Shown here one piece after another: positions 36,960-46,861 of a stretch of 64,000 nucleotides of DNA. The stretch spans positions 2,108,001 to 2,172,000 of the forward strand of contig NZ_OU912926.1 in the NCBI RefSeq assembly GCF_918378365.1. Direction: 5' to 3'. Below the pieces are notes generated by a model, which was given only the letters and a program-made list of their open reading frames with translations, was not told the DNA's origin and did not search any database. The stretch is from Candidatus Nitrotoga arctica (lineage in GTDB: Bacteria > Pseudomonadota > Gammaproteobacteria > Burkholderiales > Gallionellaceae). How positions within the stretch are numbered: the stretch's first letter is position 1; each line of letters starts with the position of its first letter. Made by a program: the position numbers and the translations under genes.

Positions 36960-38857
36960 ATGGCTGATCCTCCCGTCGACGGCGGCCGCGATCACTGCCT
37001 GGGGGAAACCGGGGCGGATATCACGCTCGTCGAATATGGCAGCCTCGACTGCCCTTATTGCCGTGGCGCGCATGAAGTCGTCGCCAGCCTGCGCGATCGT
37101 TTCGGCGACCGGATGCGCTATGTCTTCCGCCACCGCTCCATCATGGGCGACGACATCGCGCGCGAAGGCGCCGATTTCGCCGAGTACGCGCACCAGAGCC
37201 GGTTAGTACTGGGAGGCCCACGACGCGCTGATGAAACTCGGTCCAGCGCTCGCGCCGGAACATTTCGACGTCACGGCGGTGCGGCTCGGTCTGCCTCCGC
37301 GCGAGGGACAAGGCGCTGAGGCCTGGCGCCGGGCCCGGGCGAAAGTCGAGGACGACATCACGAGCGCGCGGCGCAGCGGCGTGATCGTGGCGCCGACTTT
37401 CTTCATCAACGGCCGGCGCTACGAGGGACCCTGGGACGAGAACGCGCTCATCGAGGCATCCTCGGCTCGCTCGGCCACCACCATGCAGAGCGCCGCCCTG
37501 AATTTCGCGCGGTGGGCGCCTTCCACCGGCCTGCTGCTCCTGCTCGCAACGCTGCTCGCCGTCGTCCTCACCAATTCGCCGCTGGGGCCGGAGTTCGAGG
37601 CTCTCTGGCGCATGCCATTCGGCCTGCTGGCCGGCGAGTCCGCGTTTCGCATGCCGCTGCGCGACTGGATCAACGACGGTCTTCTCACCATATTCTTCCT
37701 CGTCATTGGCCTCGAGATCAAGCGCGAGTTCACGGTAGGCCGCCTCGCGACGCGGCGCACGGCCGCGCTGCCTTCTGGCCGCGGCTGCCGGCGGCATGCT
37801 GCTGCCCCGCGCTTATCTACCTCGCGGTGGCGCCGCCCGGCCCCCTCGCGCACGAATGGGCCGTTTCGACGACGACGGACACCACGTTCACGGTCGCCAT
37901 CATCGCCATGCTGGGCAACCGGGTGCCGGTCGAGCTGCGGATCTTCCTGACGGCGGCGGTGGTCATCGACGATCTGGTGGCGATCGCCATCGTCGCCGTG
38001 TTCTATTCCACCGGGCTCGATGCCTACTCTGCCGGGGCCGCCGCAATCGTCACCGGGCTGCTGGTGTTCATCAACCGCAGCGGAATTTACCGGATGCTGC
38101 CTTACGCGGTGCTCGGTGTCCTCCTGTGGAGCTGCCTCCACATCTCCGGCCTGCACGCCACACTGGCGGGCGTGATCCTGGCGGTCGTTACGCCGACGCG
38201 CCCGCCGGGCAACCTGGCGGCGCTGATGTCGCAAGCCAAGGCGGTGTTCCGTCACGAGCTGCAGGCCTCATGCGAGAAGGTGCTGCGGCACGAGCCTTCG
38301 GAGCCGGCGCTGCATGCCATCGATCAGATACACGACCGGATATAATCCCCGGCCGCGAAGCTGCTGCGCTCGGTGGAGCCATGGTCCAGCTATGCCGTGC
38401 TGCCGCTGTTCGCGCTGGCCAATGCCGGGGTCGTCTGGGTCCGCCGGGGTGATCGAGGAGCACGAGAGGCTGATCGCCGCGATCGTGCTGGGACTCGTGC
38501 TGGGCAAACCAGCCGGCATGGTCGTCGCGGCCGCCCTTACGGTGTGGTCCGGTCTCGCCGTGAAGCCCGAAGCCTATAACTGGAGGCAGATGCTGGGCAC
38601 CGGCGCGCTGACCGGCATCGGCTTCACGATGCCGCTCTTCATCGCCGACAGGGCCTTCCCCCGACGACGCGGATTTTACCGCCGCCAAGATCGGCGTGTT
38701 CCTCGCCTCGCTACTCGCCGGGTCATTGGGAGCAGCAATCCTGTGGCCGCGAGCGGCAGAACAAAAGGGGTCTATTTCATGTACGATCGAGGTACTGAGC
38801 GGCTGTGTGGACGCCAGCGACGCCATCGCCAATCCGCCGAAGGCGGCACTAAAATAA
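36960..38857 (+). pseudogene. nhaA: NhaA Na+/H+ antiporter with N-terminal DsbA-like domain, multiple frameshifts
   Basis: The first part reads [20 protein letters not shown] (thioredoxin-fold CPYC) and [16 protein letters not shown]. After a shift near 37200 come APTFFINGRRYEGPWDENAL, then NhaA segments LNFARWAPSTGLLLLLAT, WINDGLLTIFFLVIGLEIKR. After shifts near 37775-37810: VSTTTDTTFTVAIIAMLGNR and FLTAAVVIDDLVAIAIVAVF (the paired aspartates). After shifts near 38345, 38440 and 38665: [52 protein letters not shown]. At least five indels; non-functional. DsbA-NhaA fusions are known. Confidence 0.82.
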
Positions 38858-38885
38858 CCGTTCTGCCGCGATCTCAAGGGGTCCC

Positions 38886-40154
38886 ATGGCCATAAACTCA
38901 TTCATCCGGTTCGTCCTCGTAGCCTTGGCGGTCGCGACCGCCGCGCCGGTGCAGGCCCAGAAGGCAGGCGACCCGTTCATGGACGACGCCAAGGCGGGCG
39001 CCCAGCTGCGCTCCCTCTATTTTCGGAACGACCTGCCGGCGAGCACCCAAGAGAGCTGGGGCCTGGGCGGCTGGGTGTGGGGCCGCACCGGCTACTGGAA
39101 CGATTTTCTGCAGCTCGGCGGCACCGTCTACGGGACCGTCCCGCTTTACGGCCCCGAGGGCCGCGGCGGCGCCAACGTGCTTACGCCGGGCCAGGACGGC
39201 TACGCGACCATCGGCGAGGCCTATGCGCGCCTCAAGTACCGCGAACAGGAGCTCATGCTCTACCGGCAGCTGATCGGCCGAAACCCGCAGAAGGCCGAGG
39301 GCGTGCGCGACATCCAGACCGACATGAACTACCTCGGCACCAACGACTTGCGCATGACGCCGTACACCTACGAGGCGGCGATGCTGAACGGCAAGCTCAG
39401 CGACTCGCTGTGGTACCAGGCGGGCTACGTTGATGGCATCAAGGACCGCATCGCCGAGAAGTTCGTCAGCATGTCGCGCTTCGCAGGCGCGAACAGGGAC
39501 ACGGGCCTGTGGACTGGCGGCCTGCAGTGGCAGCCGCAGAAGGACCTGTGGGTCCAGGGCTTCTATTACTCGGTCGAGGACACCATCCGCATTGCCTACA
39601 CCGACGTGGACTGGGTGAAGCGGATTTCGAAGGACAGCTACTGGCGCCTGGCCGCGCAATACACCGATCAGCGCTCGGCGGGCACCAACCTGCTGACCGG
39701 TGGCAATTTCAGGACATGGAACGGCGCCGTCTACGGCGAGTATGGCTGGCACTGGCTGACGCTCTACGGCGCGACGGGTTGGACCGGCGACGGCGCGGCG
39801 ATCCGCAATCCCTACAGCAAAGGCCCGTTCTACATCTCGCAGCGCATCCAGACCTTCAGCCGCGCGGGCGAGGACGCGCTGATGTTCGGATCCACGTTCA
39901 ACCTGGCGCCGCTCGGCCTGAACGGCTTCAGCATCGACCTCAGCATCGCCGACGGCCGCCACGCCATCGACGCGGCGACGCGTGCGGCACAGCCGAAATG
40001 GCGCGAATACGACTTCGACTTCGTCTACGAGTCGCCGATCCCGGGCATGCGTATCCGCCTGCGCTACGGCACTGTGCGGGAGGATTTTGGCACGCGCATC
40101 GACCGCACAGACGACCTGCGCCTGGATCTGAACTGGGCGATCAACTTCAACTAA
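38886..40154 (+). CDS. OprD-like outer-membrane porin
   Basis: This 422-residue protein has a signal peptide ending PVQAQ. It is rich in aromatic beta-strand pattern throughout ([64 protein letters not shown]) and ends WAINFN, a typical terminal strand. OprD-family channels admit small anionic organic compounds. It is intact although the genes on both sides are broken. Confidence 0.75.
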   Translation: MAINSFIRFVLVALAVATAAPVQAQKAGDPFMDDAKAGAQLRSLYFRNDLPASTQESWGLGGWVWGRTGYWNDFLQLGGTVYGTVPLYGPEGRGGANVLTPGQDGYATIGEAYARLKYREQELMLYRQLIGRNPQKAEGVRDIQTDMNYLGTNDLRMTPYTYEAAMLNGKLSDSLWYQAGYVDGIKDRIAEKFVSMSRFAGANRDTGLWTGGLQWQPQKDLWVQGFYYSVEDTIRIAYTDVDWVKRISKDSYWRLAAQYTDQRSAGTNLLTGGNFRTWNGAVYGEYGWHWLTLYGATGWTGDGAAIRNPYSKGPFYISQRIQTFSRAGEDALMFGSTFNLAPLGLNGFSIDLSIADGRHAIDAATRAAQPKWREYDFDFVYESPIPGMRIRLRYGTVREDFGTRIDRTDDLRLDLNWAINFN

Positions 40155-40179
40155 CCACCCCTGATAGAAAGGAAATCCC

Positions 40180-40407
40180 ATGAGCAGCTCTGACAAAAAC
40201 AGTGTTTCGGATTCGACGACCGGTTCCGGCGCGCCGGCCGCAAGCGATCGCAACTCCCTGACCATTGGCGCCAACGGCCCGATCGTCCTGCACGACGTGC
40301 ATTTCCTGGAGCAGATGGCGCACTTCAACCGCGAAAAGGTGCCCGAGCGCCGGCCGCACGCCAAGGGCTCCGACGCGTTCGGCATGCTGCAGATCACCGA
40401 GGACATC
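40180..40407 (+). pseudogene. Catalase N-terminal fragment
   Basis: ATG at 40180 is followed by [40 protein letters not shown] and GMLQITEDI, the N-terminal arm of clade 1/3 catalases up to about residue 76. Catalase similarity ends at 40407. The catalytic histidine in VHAKG is degraded to PHAKG, and the haem domain is missing. Confidence 0.75.
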
Positions 40408-40580
40408 GGCGAGCACCCATCGTGCCAGAATTTCTGGATTCGGCGCCAGCGATCATCCTCACGGCTGCAGCTGCGCGCACCAAGACGATCCGCCTGACGA
40501 GCACGGTCACGGTGCTGAGCGCCGCAGACCCTGTGCAGGTGTTCCAGGAGTTCGCAACCCTCGACATCATGATGCTGTAA
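40408..40580 (+). pseudogene. Luciferase-like (LLM) flavin monooxygenase fragment fused to the catalase start
   Basis: Directly after the catalase fragment, in another frame, the sequence reads [20 protein letters not shown], then [30 protein letters not shown] and stop. This is the N-terminal core of LLM-class flavin-dependent oxidoreductases (family consensus [14 protein letters not shown]). Two unrelated truncated genes therefore meet at about 40408-40422. Confidence 0.7.
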
Positions 40581-40698
40581 AAGGACTGCGCCCGCTGGGC
40601 ATCTTTCGCTCACATGACAGACCGTAAAGGTTCGATGTAGGATCACATTAGACTCTATTAACCATATGAGGTGTGTCATGAACGTTGCAAGGTATACT

Positions 40699-41821
40699 AC
40701 TATAGACCCGGCACGATTTATAAATGAATTTTTATTGGTTTTCGATGTCTATGGAGTATGGAAAAAGAAGATGCCCGCAAGCAGTCGCGAGAAGTACTGC
40801 ATGAACGACGCAAGCAAGTCATACGTATGCACCGCAAAGGTGTGGCGGTGATGGAGATCGTGGTGCAAACGGGACTGAGCTGGACGGCAGTCAATACGGC
40901 GCTGCGGTTGTATAAGGCTGAAGGTTCGGGGGCACTCAAGCCCGGCGTTCGGGGTAAAAAACCTGGCAGTGGACGTCGCTTGACGATTAGCCAAGAGCTG
41001 GCGATTCAACAAACCATCTGCGACAGACGCCCCGAACAACTCAAGATGGATTTTGCGCTATGGAGCAGGCCCGCTGTGCGCCAGCACATTGAGCTGGCGC
41101 ACAGTATCAAGCTGTCTATTCGGGCAGTAGGCAACTACTTGGCACGTTGGGGTTTTACACCACAAAAACCCATTAAAAAAGCATACGAGCAGCGGCCTGA
41201 AGCCGTCCAGGCTTGGCTTGATGAACAATATCCGGCCATTGAAGCCAGAGCAAAAACAGAAGGTGCGGAAATTCACTGGGGCGACGAGACGGCGCTAGTC
41301 AACACGGATGTCAGAGGCAGGAGCTATGCGCCGGTGGGCAAGACACCTGTGACGTTCGCAGTAGGCGGCACGCGCCACAAGCTATCGATGATTGCGACGG
41401 TAACCAATCAGGGTAAAACGCGCTGGATGATTATTGATGAGGCATTTAACTCCGACAAGCTCATTGAATTTCTGGAGGCGCTCATCAAGGATACAGACCG
41501 CAAGGTGTTTCTGATACTGGACAACTTGAGAGTTCATCACAGCAAACCTGTAAAGGCTTGGGCTGCCGAGAACGCACAGAAAATCGAGTTGTTCTACTTG
41601 CCCAGCTACAGCCCTGAACTCAACCCCGAAGAAAGACTGAATGCGGATCTCAAGCACGTCATCACTTCAAAGGTGCCAGTGCGCACCAAGGCAAAACTCA
41701 GAGCTGCTGCGACTGATCACATGATCATGCTTGAGCAAAACCCCGAACGCGTGCGCCGTTATTTCCGCGACCCAAAAGTCGCCTACGCGGCTTCATGAAT
41801 AATTCGTGCCGGATCAATAGT
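40699..41821 (+). mobile_element. IS630-family insertion sequence
   Basis: Terminal inverted repeats ACTATAGACCCGGCACGATT (40699) and, inverted from 41821, ACTATTGATCCGGCACGAAT match at most positions and enclose the transposase gene. TA dinucleotides near both ends fit the IS630 target preference. It separates the catalase/monooxygenase fragments from the beta-helix gene. Confidence 0.85.
40758..41798 (+). CDS. IS630-family transposase
   Basis: A 346-residue protein with N-terminal helix-turn-helix (VIRMHRKGVAVMEIVVQTGL), a second HTH (QHIELAHSIKLSIRAVGNYL) and a DDE catalytic domain: IHWGDETALV, VFLILDNLRVHHSK and SYSPELNPEERLNADLKH. Complete and probably active. Confidence 0.93.
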   Translation: MEKEDARKQSREVLHERRKQVIRMHRKGVAVMEIVVQTGLSWTAVNTALRLYKAEGSGALKPGVRGKKPGSGRRLTISQELAIQQTICDRRPEQLKMDFALWSRPAVRQHIELAHSIKLSIRAVGNYLARWGFTPQKPIKKAYEQRPEAVQAWLDEQYPAIEARAKTEGAEIHWGDETALVNTDVRGRSYAPVGKTPVTFAVGGTRHKLSMIATVTNQGKTRWMIIDEAFNSDKLIEFLEALIKDTDRKVFLILDNLRVHHSKPVKAWAAENAQKIELFYLPSYSPELNPEERLNADLKHVITSKVPVRTKAKLRAAATDHMIMLEQNPERVRRYFRDPKVAYAAS

Positions 41822-42013
41822 GTGCTCATTTTTGCAGTAAATGCACTTTGGCACATCTGCTCTTTTGCCGCGGATGACGGCGTTGCGGTGAATCGCGCGC
41901 AATACGCCAACCGGCCTACCTTGCCGGACTTTACTGCCGCACCATGCCCGGACAACCCGCGCGGCCTGAATCAGATCAAAGGCAATCTGTATCGCCACAC
42001 CAAAGGAACCCAC

Positions 42014-43251
42014 ATGGCATCGCTAAAAAAATCGTTACAACGTCTGAAGAACTACTGGCATCCACCCGGGACGCGACAATCCGCAATATCGTCATCCATG
42101 GCGCACTGTCCAACTTGTCATCATTCCGGCTCGCTCCAGGACAGACGCTGGCGGGAGAAGGCGAGGAAGCCATACTGTCCTTCGCGTCGGGAAGCGACGG
42201 CCTCCAATTGAGCACAGATAATGAAGTTGTCGGCATTCGCATAGAAACCTCGGTCGAGATGCGGGCAATCTTCAACGATACCGATGTTGATAGCTTGGGG
42301 CAAATACGGCTTGCGGGCGTCACTACCGTGGGACAAGTGCAGATTCTAGCGCGAGACAAAGTGCGCAGCGGGCATGTCGTCGTTGAAGGGCTGAACGTTA
42401 TCGCTGCCGATGCCCGCGCTCGGAGTGACCGGCCCAATGGCTTTGGAGTCAATGTAACCCAAGGTGCATTTACCCTTTGGAATATGCAAACCGATGCAAC
42501 GGTGAGCATCAGTGCCGATCTGACAGGATTATCGGCTGGTCGCCCGACTGCGCCAGTGCTTGGCAGTGGAATTTTCGTGAGCGGCACGCTCGATGGCGGC
42601 CGACTCACGCTGCCGCTGCTTGAAACCGGCGCGGTCTACAGCGATGGCAAAATCGCGCCAGGCACTCCCGACGTGATCACAGGGGGCGTTTTTACAGTTT
42701 ACAACGCGATTGTCGACATCGTGCGCAATCTCGGACCGGTCGTCACCTACGGGGTGAATGACATGGTATTGGATAATTGGGGTGCCGTGGACCACTGGAT
42801 CGTCGAGGAAAAACTGACATCCTATGGGCCGAGCGGCATTGGCTTCGTCAACTTTGGGACTGTCAACGAGTTGCAAGTCAACGCGCCGATTGAAACGTTT
42901 GGCCAAGGAGCGCGTGGTTTTAATGTTTATGACGGCACCGTCAACGTAGCGGAATTCGATCGCATTACCACACACGCGGACGGTGCGGTGGGCATTCAGA
43001 TCAGTCAGCCTATCGGGCGCCTGATGGTCCGTCGTGGCATCAAGACGTTTGGTGCTACTGGAGACTCGCTGGTGAAAGGCGTCGTCGTGTCGCTTTCAGC
43101 GATTGCGTTAAGCGTCAAGCCTGGCGGTTCGGCTCGGGAGATCATCATCGACGGTGGCATAGTGACGAATGGTAAAGGTATCGCACCACTCGAACTGCAT
43201 GGCGCGATTGGCTCGTTGCGTATTGACGGCGGCATTAAAGCGGCTAACTGA
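42014..43251 (+). pseudogene. Beta-helix-like repeat protein of unknown function, frame slip in an A7 run
   Basis: ATG at 42014 (aagga seven bases before) starts MASLKK, and the frame must slip at the seven-A run 42025-42031 to continue IVTTSEELLASTRDATIRNI and the long product to 43251. The roughly 410 residues consist of short G/N/V-rich strands such as ILARDKVRSGHVVVEGLNVI, VTYGVNDMVLDNWGAVDHWI, GFVNFGTVNELQVNAPIETF and LELHGAIGSLRIDGG, a right-handed beta-helix pattern. No signal peptide. I recall similar proteins beside pirin genes, as here; function unknown. The slip could be an assembly error or translational slippage. Confidence 0.65.
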
Positions 43252-43327
43252 TCGTTCGCGCATTCCGTTGATCGTGCAGTACGGATGCTCGTTTGGCACA
43301 AAGAGATGCGTTCCGATAAACTGAAGG

Positions 43328-44173
43328 ATGATTATCATGCAACGCGCGATTGACACTATTTTTCCCGCAGAGCGGGTCATCGATGATGGCGATATGCTGT
43401 TGTGGCGGGCGTTACCCCTGCACAACCGCAGCTCGCTTGGGCCATTCGTATTCATCGATCATTACCGACACCGGAGTCGGCGCGGCATCGGCGACTCACC
43501 GCATCCGCATGCCGGCATCGAGGTCATCAGCTACCTGTTGGAAGGGAGCGTGGAGCATCGCGATAGTCTGGGCTTCAAAGACCGGCTCGGACCTGGAGAC
43601 GCACAATGGATTCGCGCCGGGCGTGGCATGTTGCACGCGGAACAACCGGCCGGTGGGCGCCATGGCCTGCAACTCTGGACCAGCCTGCCGCCGGCGGACA
43701 AACTTGCTGAACCGGCGTATGCGTCATTTCGCGCTGCCGACATTCCTGAAATTCAACACGTCGGTGTGCTGATTCGGGTCATCGCGGGCAGCCTGGAAGG
43801 CGTCGCAGGTCCGATGAAAACTACCAGCCCAACCCTCTTCGTTCACATCAATTTAGACCCTGGCGCGAGCGTTACTCTGCCAGTCAATGCGACATTCGAA
43901 CTCGGTCTGTACGTGCTCGACGGGCGTCTGGAAGGAGATACTGGCGCTCAAGTGGGTCCTGGCGCGCTTGCAGTGCTGACCTCAGGCTCGGAGATCACAT
44001 TGCAGGCCGTGCCAGATCAACGTACCGACGTTGCGTTGTTGGGGGGTGCCCCGATCGAAGGCGCCATTCTGTTTAGCGGCCCATTTGTTATGGATATCCC
44101 CGAGCGCCTCGTGCAAGCCAAACGCGATTTCGCCAGCGGCGCCATGGGACGCCTCGAAGGAGTTCCGTTTTAA
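43328..44173 (+). CDS. Pirin family protein (third, divergent)
   Basis: A 281-residue bicupin: GPFVFIDHYRHRSRRGIG, SPHPHAGIEVISYLLEG and IRAGRGMLHAEQPAGG carry the pirin metal ligands. LFVHINLDPGASVTLPV begins the second cupin. It is not a copy of the other two pirins. It follows the beta-helix gene by 76 bp, probably as a transcript unit. Confidence 0.88.
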   Translation: MIIMQRAIDTIFPAERVIDDGDMLLWRALPLHNRSSLGPFVFIDHYRHRSRRGIGDSPHPHAGIEVISYLLEGSVEHRDSLGFKDRLGPGDAQWIRAGRGMLHAEQPAGGRHGLQLWTSLPPADKLAEPAYASFRAADIPEIQHVGVLIRVIAGSLEGVAGPMKTTSPTLFVHINLDPGASVTLPVNATFELGLYVLDGRLEGDTGAQVGPGALAVLTSGSEITLQAVPDQRTDVALLGGAPIEGAILFSGPFVMDIPERLVQAKRDFASGAMGRLEGVPF

Positions 44174-44414
44174 TACCGGATTAGCGCAGCAATCAGATAT
44201 TGGGGTATGGGGAGTAATGAAGCAGAAACTGCAGTTAATCGTACGGTTTATATAGAATAAAGTTTTTAACTTGCGCCTTCATCACGCCGCTTATCGCCAA
44301 CAAGTTGAAGAATCCGATGCCCCTTGCAATCCTGCTGGCTTCTGTGTAAAAATCTGTACGAAGGGGCGCTGGAACCAAAGGGCGCTGGAACAAGGAGAGA
44401 AGGAGAGATGGAAC
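44174..44414. other. Spacer with a short MFS-like scrap
   Basis: gaagaatccgatgccccttgca (about 44308-44330) resembles the start of the transporter tail at 59905, and would read KNPMPLAILLAS before a stop. Otherwise nothing is supported. Confidence 0.3.
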
Positions 44415-44711
44415 ATGGACATCAAACGTAGAGATTTCGTCAAGGTGTGCGCAGCGGCCTGCGTTCTGTTGCTGCCGGGCATCGCCAGCGCCTCGAAAGA
44501 CGAGAACGCGAACAACGCACCGGCCTCAGATGTCGATGCGCGCATCGAGAAATCGATTAAGGCGAGCTTCGGCGGTGGCTTCTCGGTACGGGCTCATACC
44601 CAATCGGGAGGACTGACCCGCGCCGGTATCGAACATTTTGGCAATCAGTACGAGGTCACCTCGGCAGACTTGCTGGATTGGAAGATCGTTAAGTCCTCGC
44701 TGAGTAACTAA
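44415..44711 (+). CDS. Small Tat-exported protein preceding the LodA-type oxidase
   Basis: ATG at 44415 opens MDIKRRDFVKVCAAACVLLL followed by PGIASA, a twin-arginine signal peptide (RRDFVK). The mature part of about 72 residues includes VDARIEKSIKASFGGGFSVR and YEVTSADLLDWKIVKSSLSN. No family is recognised. Position before the oxidase pair suggests a periplasmic partner or maturation factor, by inference only. Confidence 0.6.
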   Translation: MDIKRRDFVKVCAAACVLLLPGIASASKDENANNAPASDVDARIEKSIKASFGGGFSVRAHTQSGGLTRAGIEHFGNQYEVTSADLLDWKIVKSSLSN

Positions 44712-44842
44712 GAGTAACTAACCCGCGCTTCGCATTGGACTTCCGTCAGATTGTAAATTTCTATAGTGTGAGAACATTTCGATGGCTGAGGTGTCCTTTT
44801 GGGCGTCGAATTCATAAAGACAACTTGTGTAGGAGATAAACC

Positions 44843-46858
44843 GTGTCCGAGAAGATCAAGAGCATTCGCATCCACCCCGGTATTGGCATTGCCCGCTTGG
44901 GGGATAGTGACGAGTTTTACATCGGTCCCGAAGCGCCGGGAGTCGTGGTGGATCCGGGCGGCAGCAATGGGCCGGGGCCGAACGGTGGAACCTACCGCGA
45001 CAGCGGGGCGCGATTGAAACGCCAGGCGCAGCGGTATCGGGTGTATGCCTACGATGCCAACGACAAGGTCATCGCGGAACTCACGTCGGATTCTGGCTTG
45101 ATCCAATCCGTGCGCTGGCGGGTTCATGTCAGGAACATGAAAGCGGCGAATTATGCGTTTCAGGGTGCGTATCTGTTTGACCCGGACAAGTTGCGAAACC
45201 CGTCCATCCAGCCCGGTAAGAAGCCAATCGAACGTGATAAGTTGATCATCGATCCTGGTGTGCATACGATCGCCTCCGGGCAGGCCAGACCGGTCGTCAT
45301 GAAGGGTGATGTTTTCACTGGCGTTGAAAAAGGTTTGTTGCCGGGCGCAATGCGTTTCGTGGGTTTCACGCCGAAGGACACTTCGAAAGAAGTTGAGGTC
45401 ACGTATAAAGCCGCCAAGGATATCGAGCTGGGGCAGCTTCGCCTCGATTCCAAGGATCGTCTGCTGTTCGTCCCCGCGCCCGGCAAGGGCGAAAGCGTTA
45501 CAACACCGAAGGTGGCGTTGTCGAACCCGAGTGTTACAAATAGCCCCCCGAATGGCCCGGAGGGGGGTACAAACCCACTGACGAACCAATTTGCCTATTT
45601 CAACGTTCCAGGCTGGTGGGACGATACCTGTGAAGGTGAAATCGACGTCACGGTCACGCTCAAGGACGGCACTGTCTTGAGCACACGCGACAACGTGAAA
45701 TCGGTCACGGACGAAGGCACGAGAAACCCGCGTGCAGGGGCATGGATCGTCACCGCACCACCTAAGTTTGCACCCCACATGTACCACATGGTGTCCATTC
45801 TGGATCGCGTCTACGAGGCTTTTCCTGAGGCGTACCCCTACGCCAAGCGGAAGACGAATTTCTACCGCGATGTCTATCCGCTATTCGCCAACACAGTGAA
45901 CTACGGTTGGGTGAGCGCCGAGGCCGCGGGCGTCACCTTAGCCGCGGGCGTCACCAGAACCAAGGGCACCGCTCATGGTCCGAAGCAGTCGGCCAACTTG
46001 CTCAGCCCCCAGCGCATGGCGATGTACACCGATCCAACAGAAAAAAGCAGGCCGGCGAGACAGGGGACCTATGGTCTGATGCGGCGAGCGCCCGGAAAGT
46101 CCGGAAAGCTGGTCGATTCGTTGCTGCCCGCCCCCCCGCTGAGGCCAACCAGCTGGAAGAGCGAAGAGTTCAACCGCCCCGAAGAAGACCGCAAGATGCC
46201 CAAGCTGTGGGGCTCGGGAGGCAAGCCGGCACAGAATCAGCAACTGGGCATTCAACTCCCGGACCAATTTATGAGCTTGACCGACTTGCAGTTGAATCAT
46301 CTGAAGGAATGGGCAGACGGAAACTTTGAGGTCGGTGTTCCACAAAAACCCGTATCCTTGGAGAAATTGCCGTTGACCATGCAGCCGCATGCCCTCGACA
46401 GCTCGGCGCTCGAACCGACCATCGGTGGTGGCTTTCACCCGGGTATCGAATTCCCGTACTTGATCATCTATCGGGAGAAATTCGCCGAGGCGTTTCGCGT
46501 GAACAAAGACATCGAGCCCGGCTCGCTTGCGGCTTATATGTCGAGCCCGTGGCAGGGTGACTTCTGGTCGTGCGACATAGCCTGGTGGCCGACACAACGG
46601 CCAGATATCGTTTTCGAGTACGATGAAAAGAACCAGACCAGAACCTATAGAGAGTGGTTCCGTGGATACGATACTAACGGCGAACCGCTATCATCCACCG
46701 ATGGTTACGAGCAAATGGCCTATGCTTGGTCGAAACTGGGGATGGTGCTCCCGATCAAGACCGAGGATGGCAGTTTCTTGAAAGACAACGGTCAGATCGT
46801 GTTCGTCGAACAAGAGCGTAATCCGGCATTGAACCGGCCACCCGCCAAAGGCAAATAA
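44843..46858 (+). CDS. LodA/GoxA-type CTQ-dependent amino-acid oxidase
   Basis: GTG at 44843 has aggaga seven bases upstream. The 671-residue protein begins with the family signature SIRIHPGIGIARLGDSDEFY and YIGPE, and keeps NVPGWWDDTCEGEIDVTVTL, PHMYHMVSI, PWQGDFWSCDIAWWPTQRPD with Trp581-Trp582, and EQMAYAWSKLGMV. LodA-like enzymes oxidise amino acids (lysine, glycine) to imine plus H2O2 using a self-made cysteine tryptophylquinone. Before GGGFHPGIE (residues 528-536), where I recall a cysteine in relatives, this protein has EPTI (Thr526), so the cross-linking cysteine may be absent or elsewhere. The LodB partner follows 3 bp later. Confidence 0.8.
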   Translation: MSEKIKSIRIHPGIGIARLGDSDEFYIGPEAPGVVVDPGGSNGPGPNGGTYRDSGARLKRQAQRYRVYAYDANDKVIAELTSDSGLIQSVRWRVHVRNMKAANYAFQGAYLFDPDKLRNPSIQPGKKPIERDKLIIDPGVHTIASGQARPVVMKGDVFTGVEKGLLPGAMRFVGFTPKDTSKEVEVTYKAAKDIELGQLRLDSKDRLLFVPAPGKGESVTTPKVALSNPSVTNSPPNGPEGGTNPLTNQFAYFNVPGWWDDTCEGEIDVTVTLKDGTVLSTRDNVKSVTDEGTRNPRAGAWIVTAPPKFAPHMYHMVSILDRVYEAFPEAYPYAKRKTNFYRDVYPLFANTVNYGWVSAEAAGVTLAAGVTRTKGTAHGPKQSANLLSPQRMAMYTDPTEKSRPARQGTYGLMRRAPGKSGKLVDSLLPAPPLRPTSWKSEEFNRPEEDRKMPKLWGSGGKPAQNQQLGIQLPDQFMSLTDLQLNHLKEWADGNFEVGVPQKPVSLEKLPLTMQPHALDSSALEPTIGGGFHPGIEFPYLIIYREKFAEAFRVNKDIEPGSLAAYMSSPWQGDFWSCDIAWWPTQRPDIVFEYDEKNQTRTYREWFRGYDTNGEPLSSTDGYEQMAYAWSKLGMVLPIKTEDGSFLKDNGQIVFVEQERNPALNRPPAKGK

Positions 46859-46861
46859 TTC

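Noticed and set aside
38898..40679. 593-codon minus-strand open frame opposite the porin and catalase fragment
   Set aside because: It is a mirror of the GC-rich codon pattern of the OprD-like gene, spans gene boundaries and resembles no family; the plus-strand genes have signal peptide, strands and family motifs.
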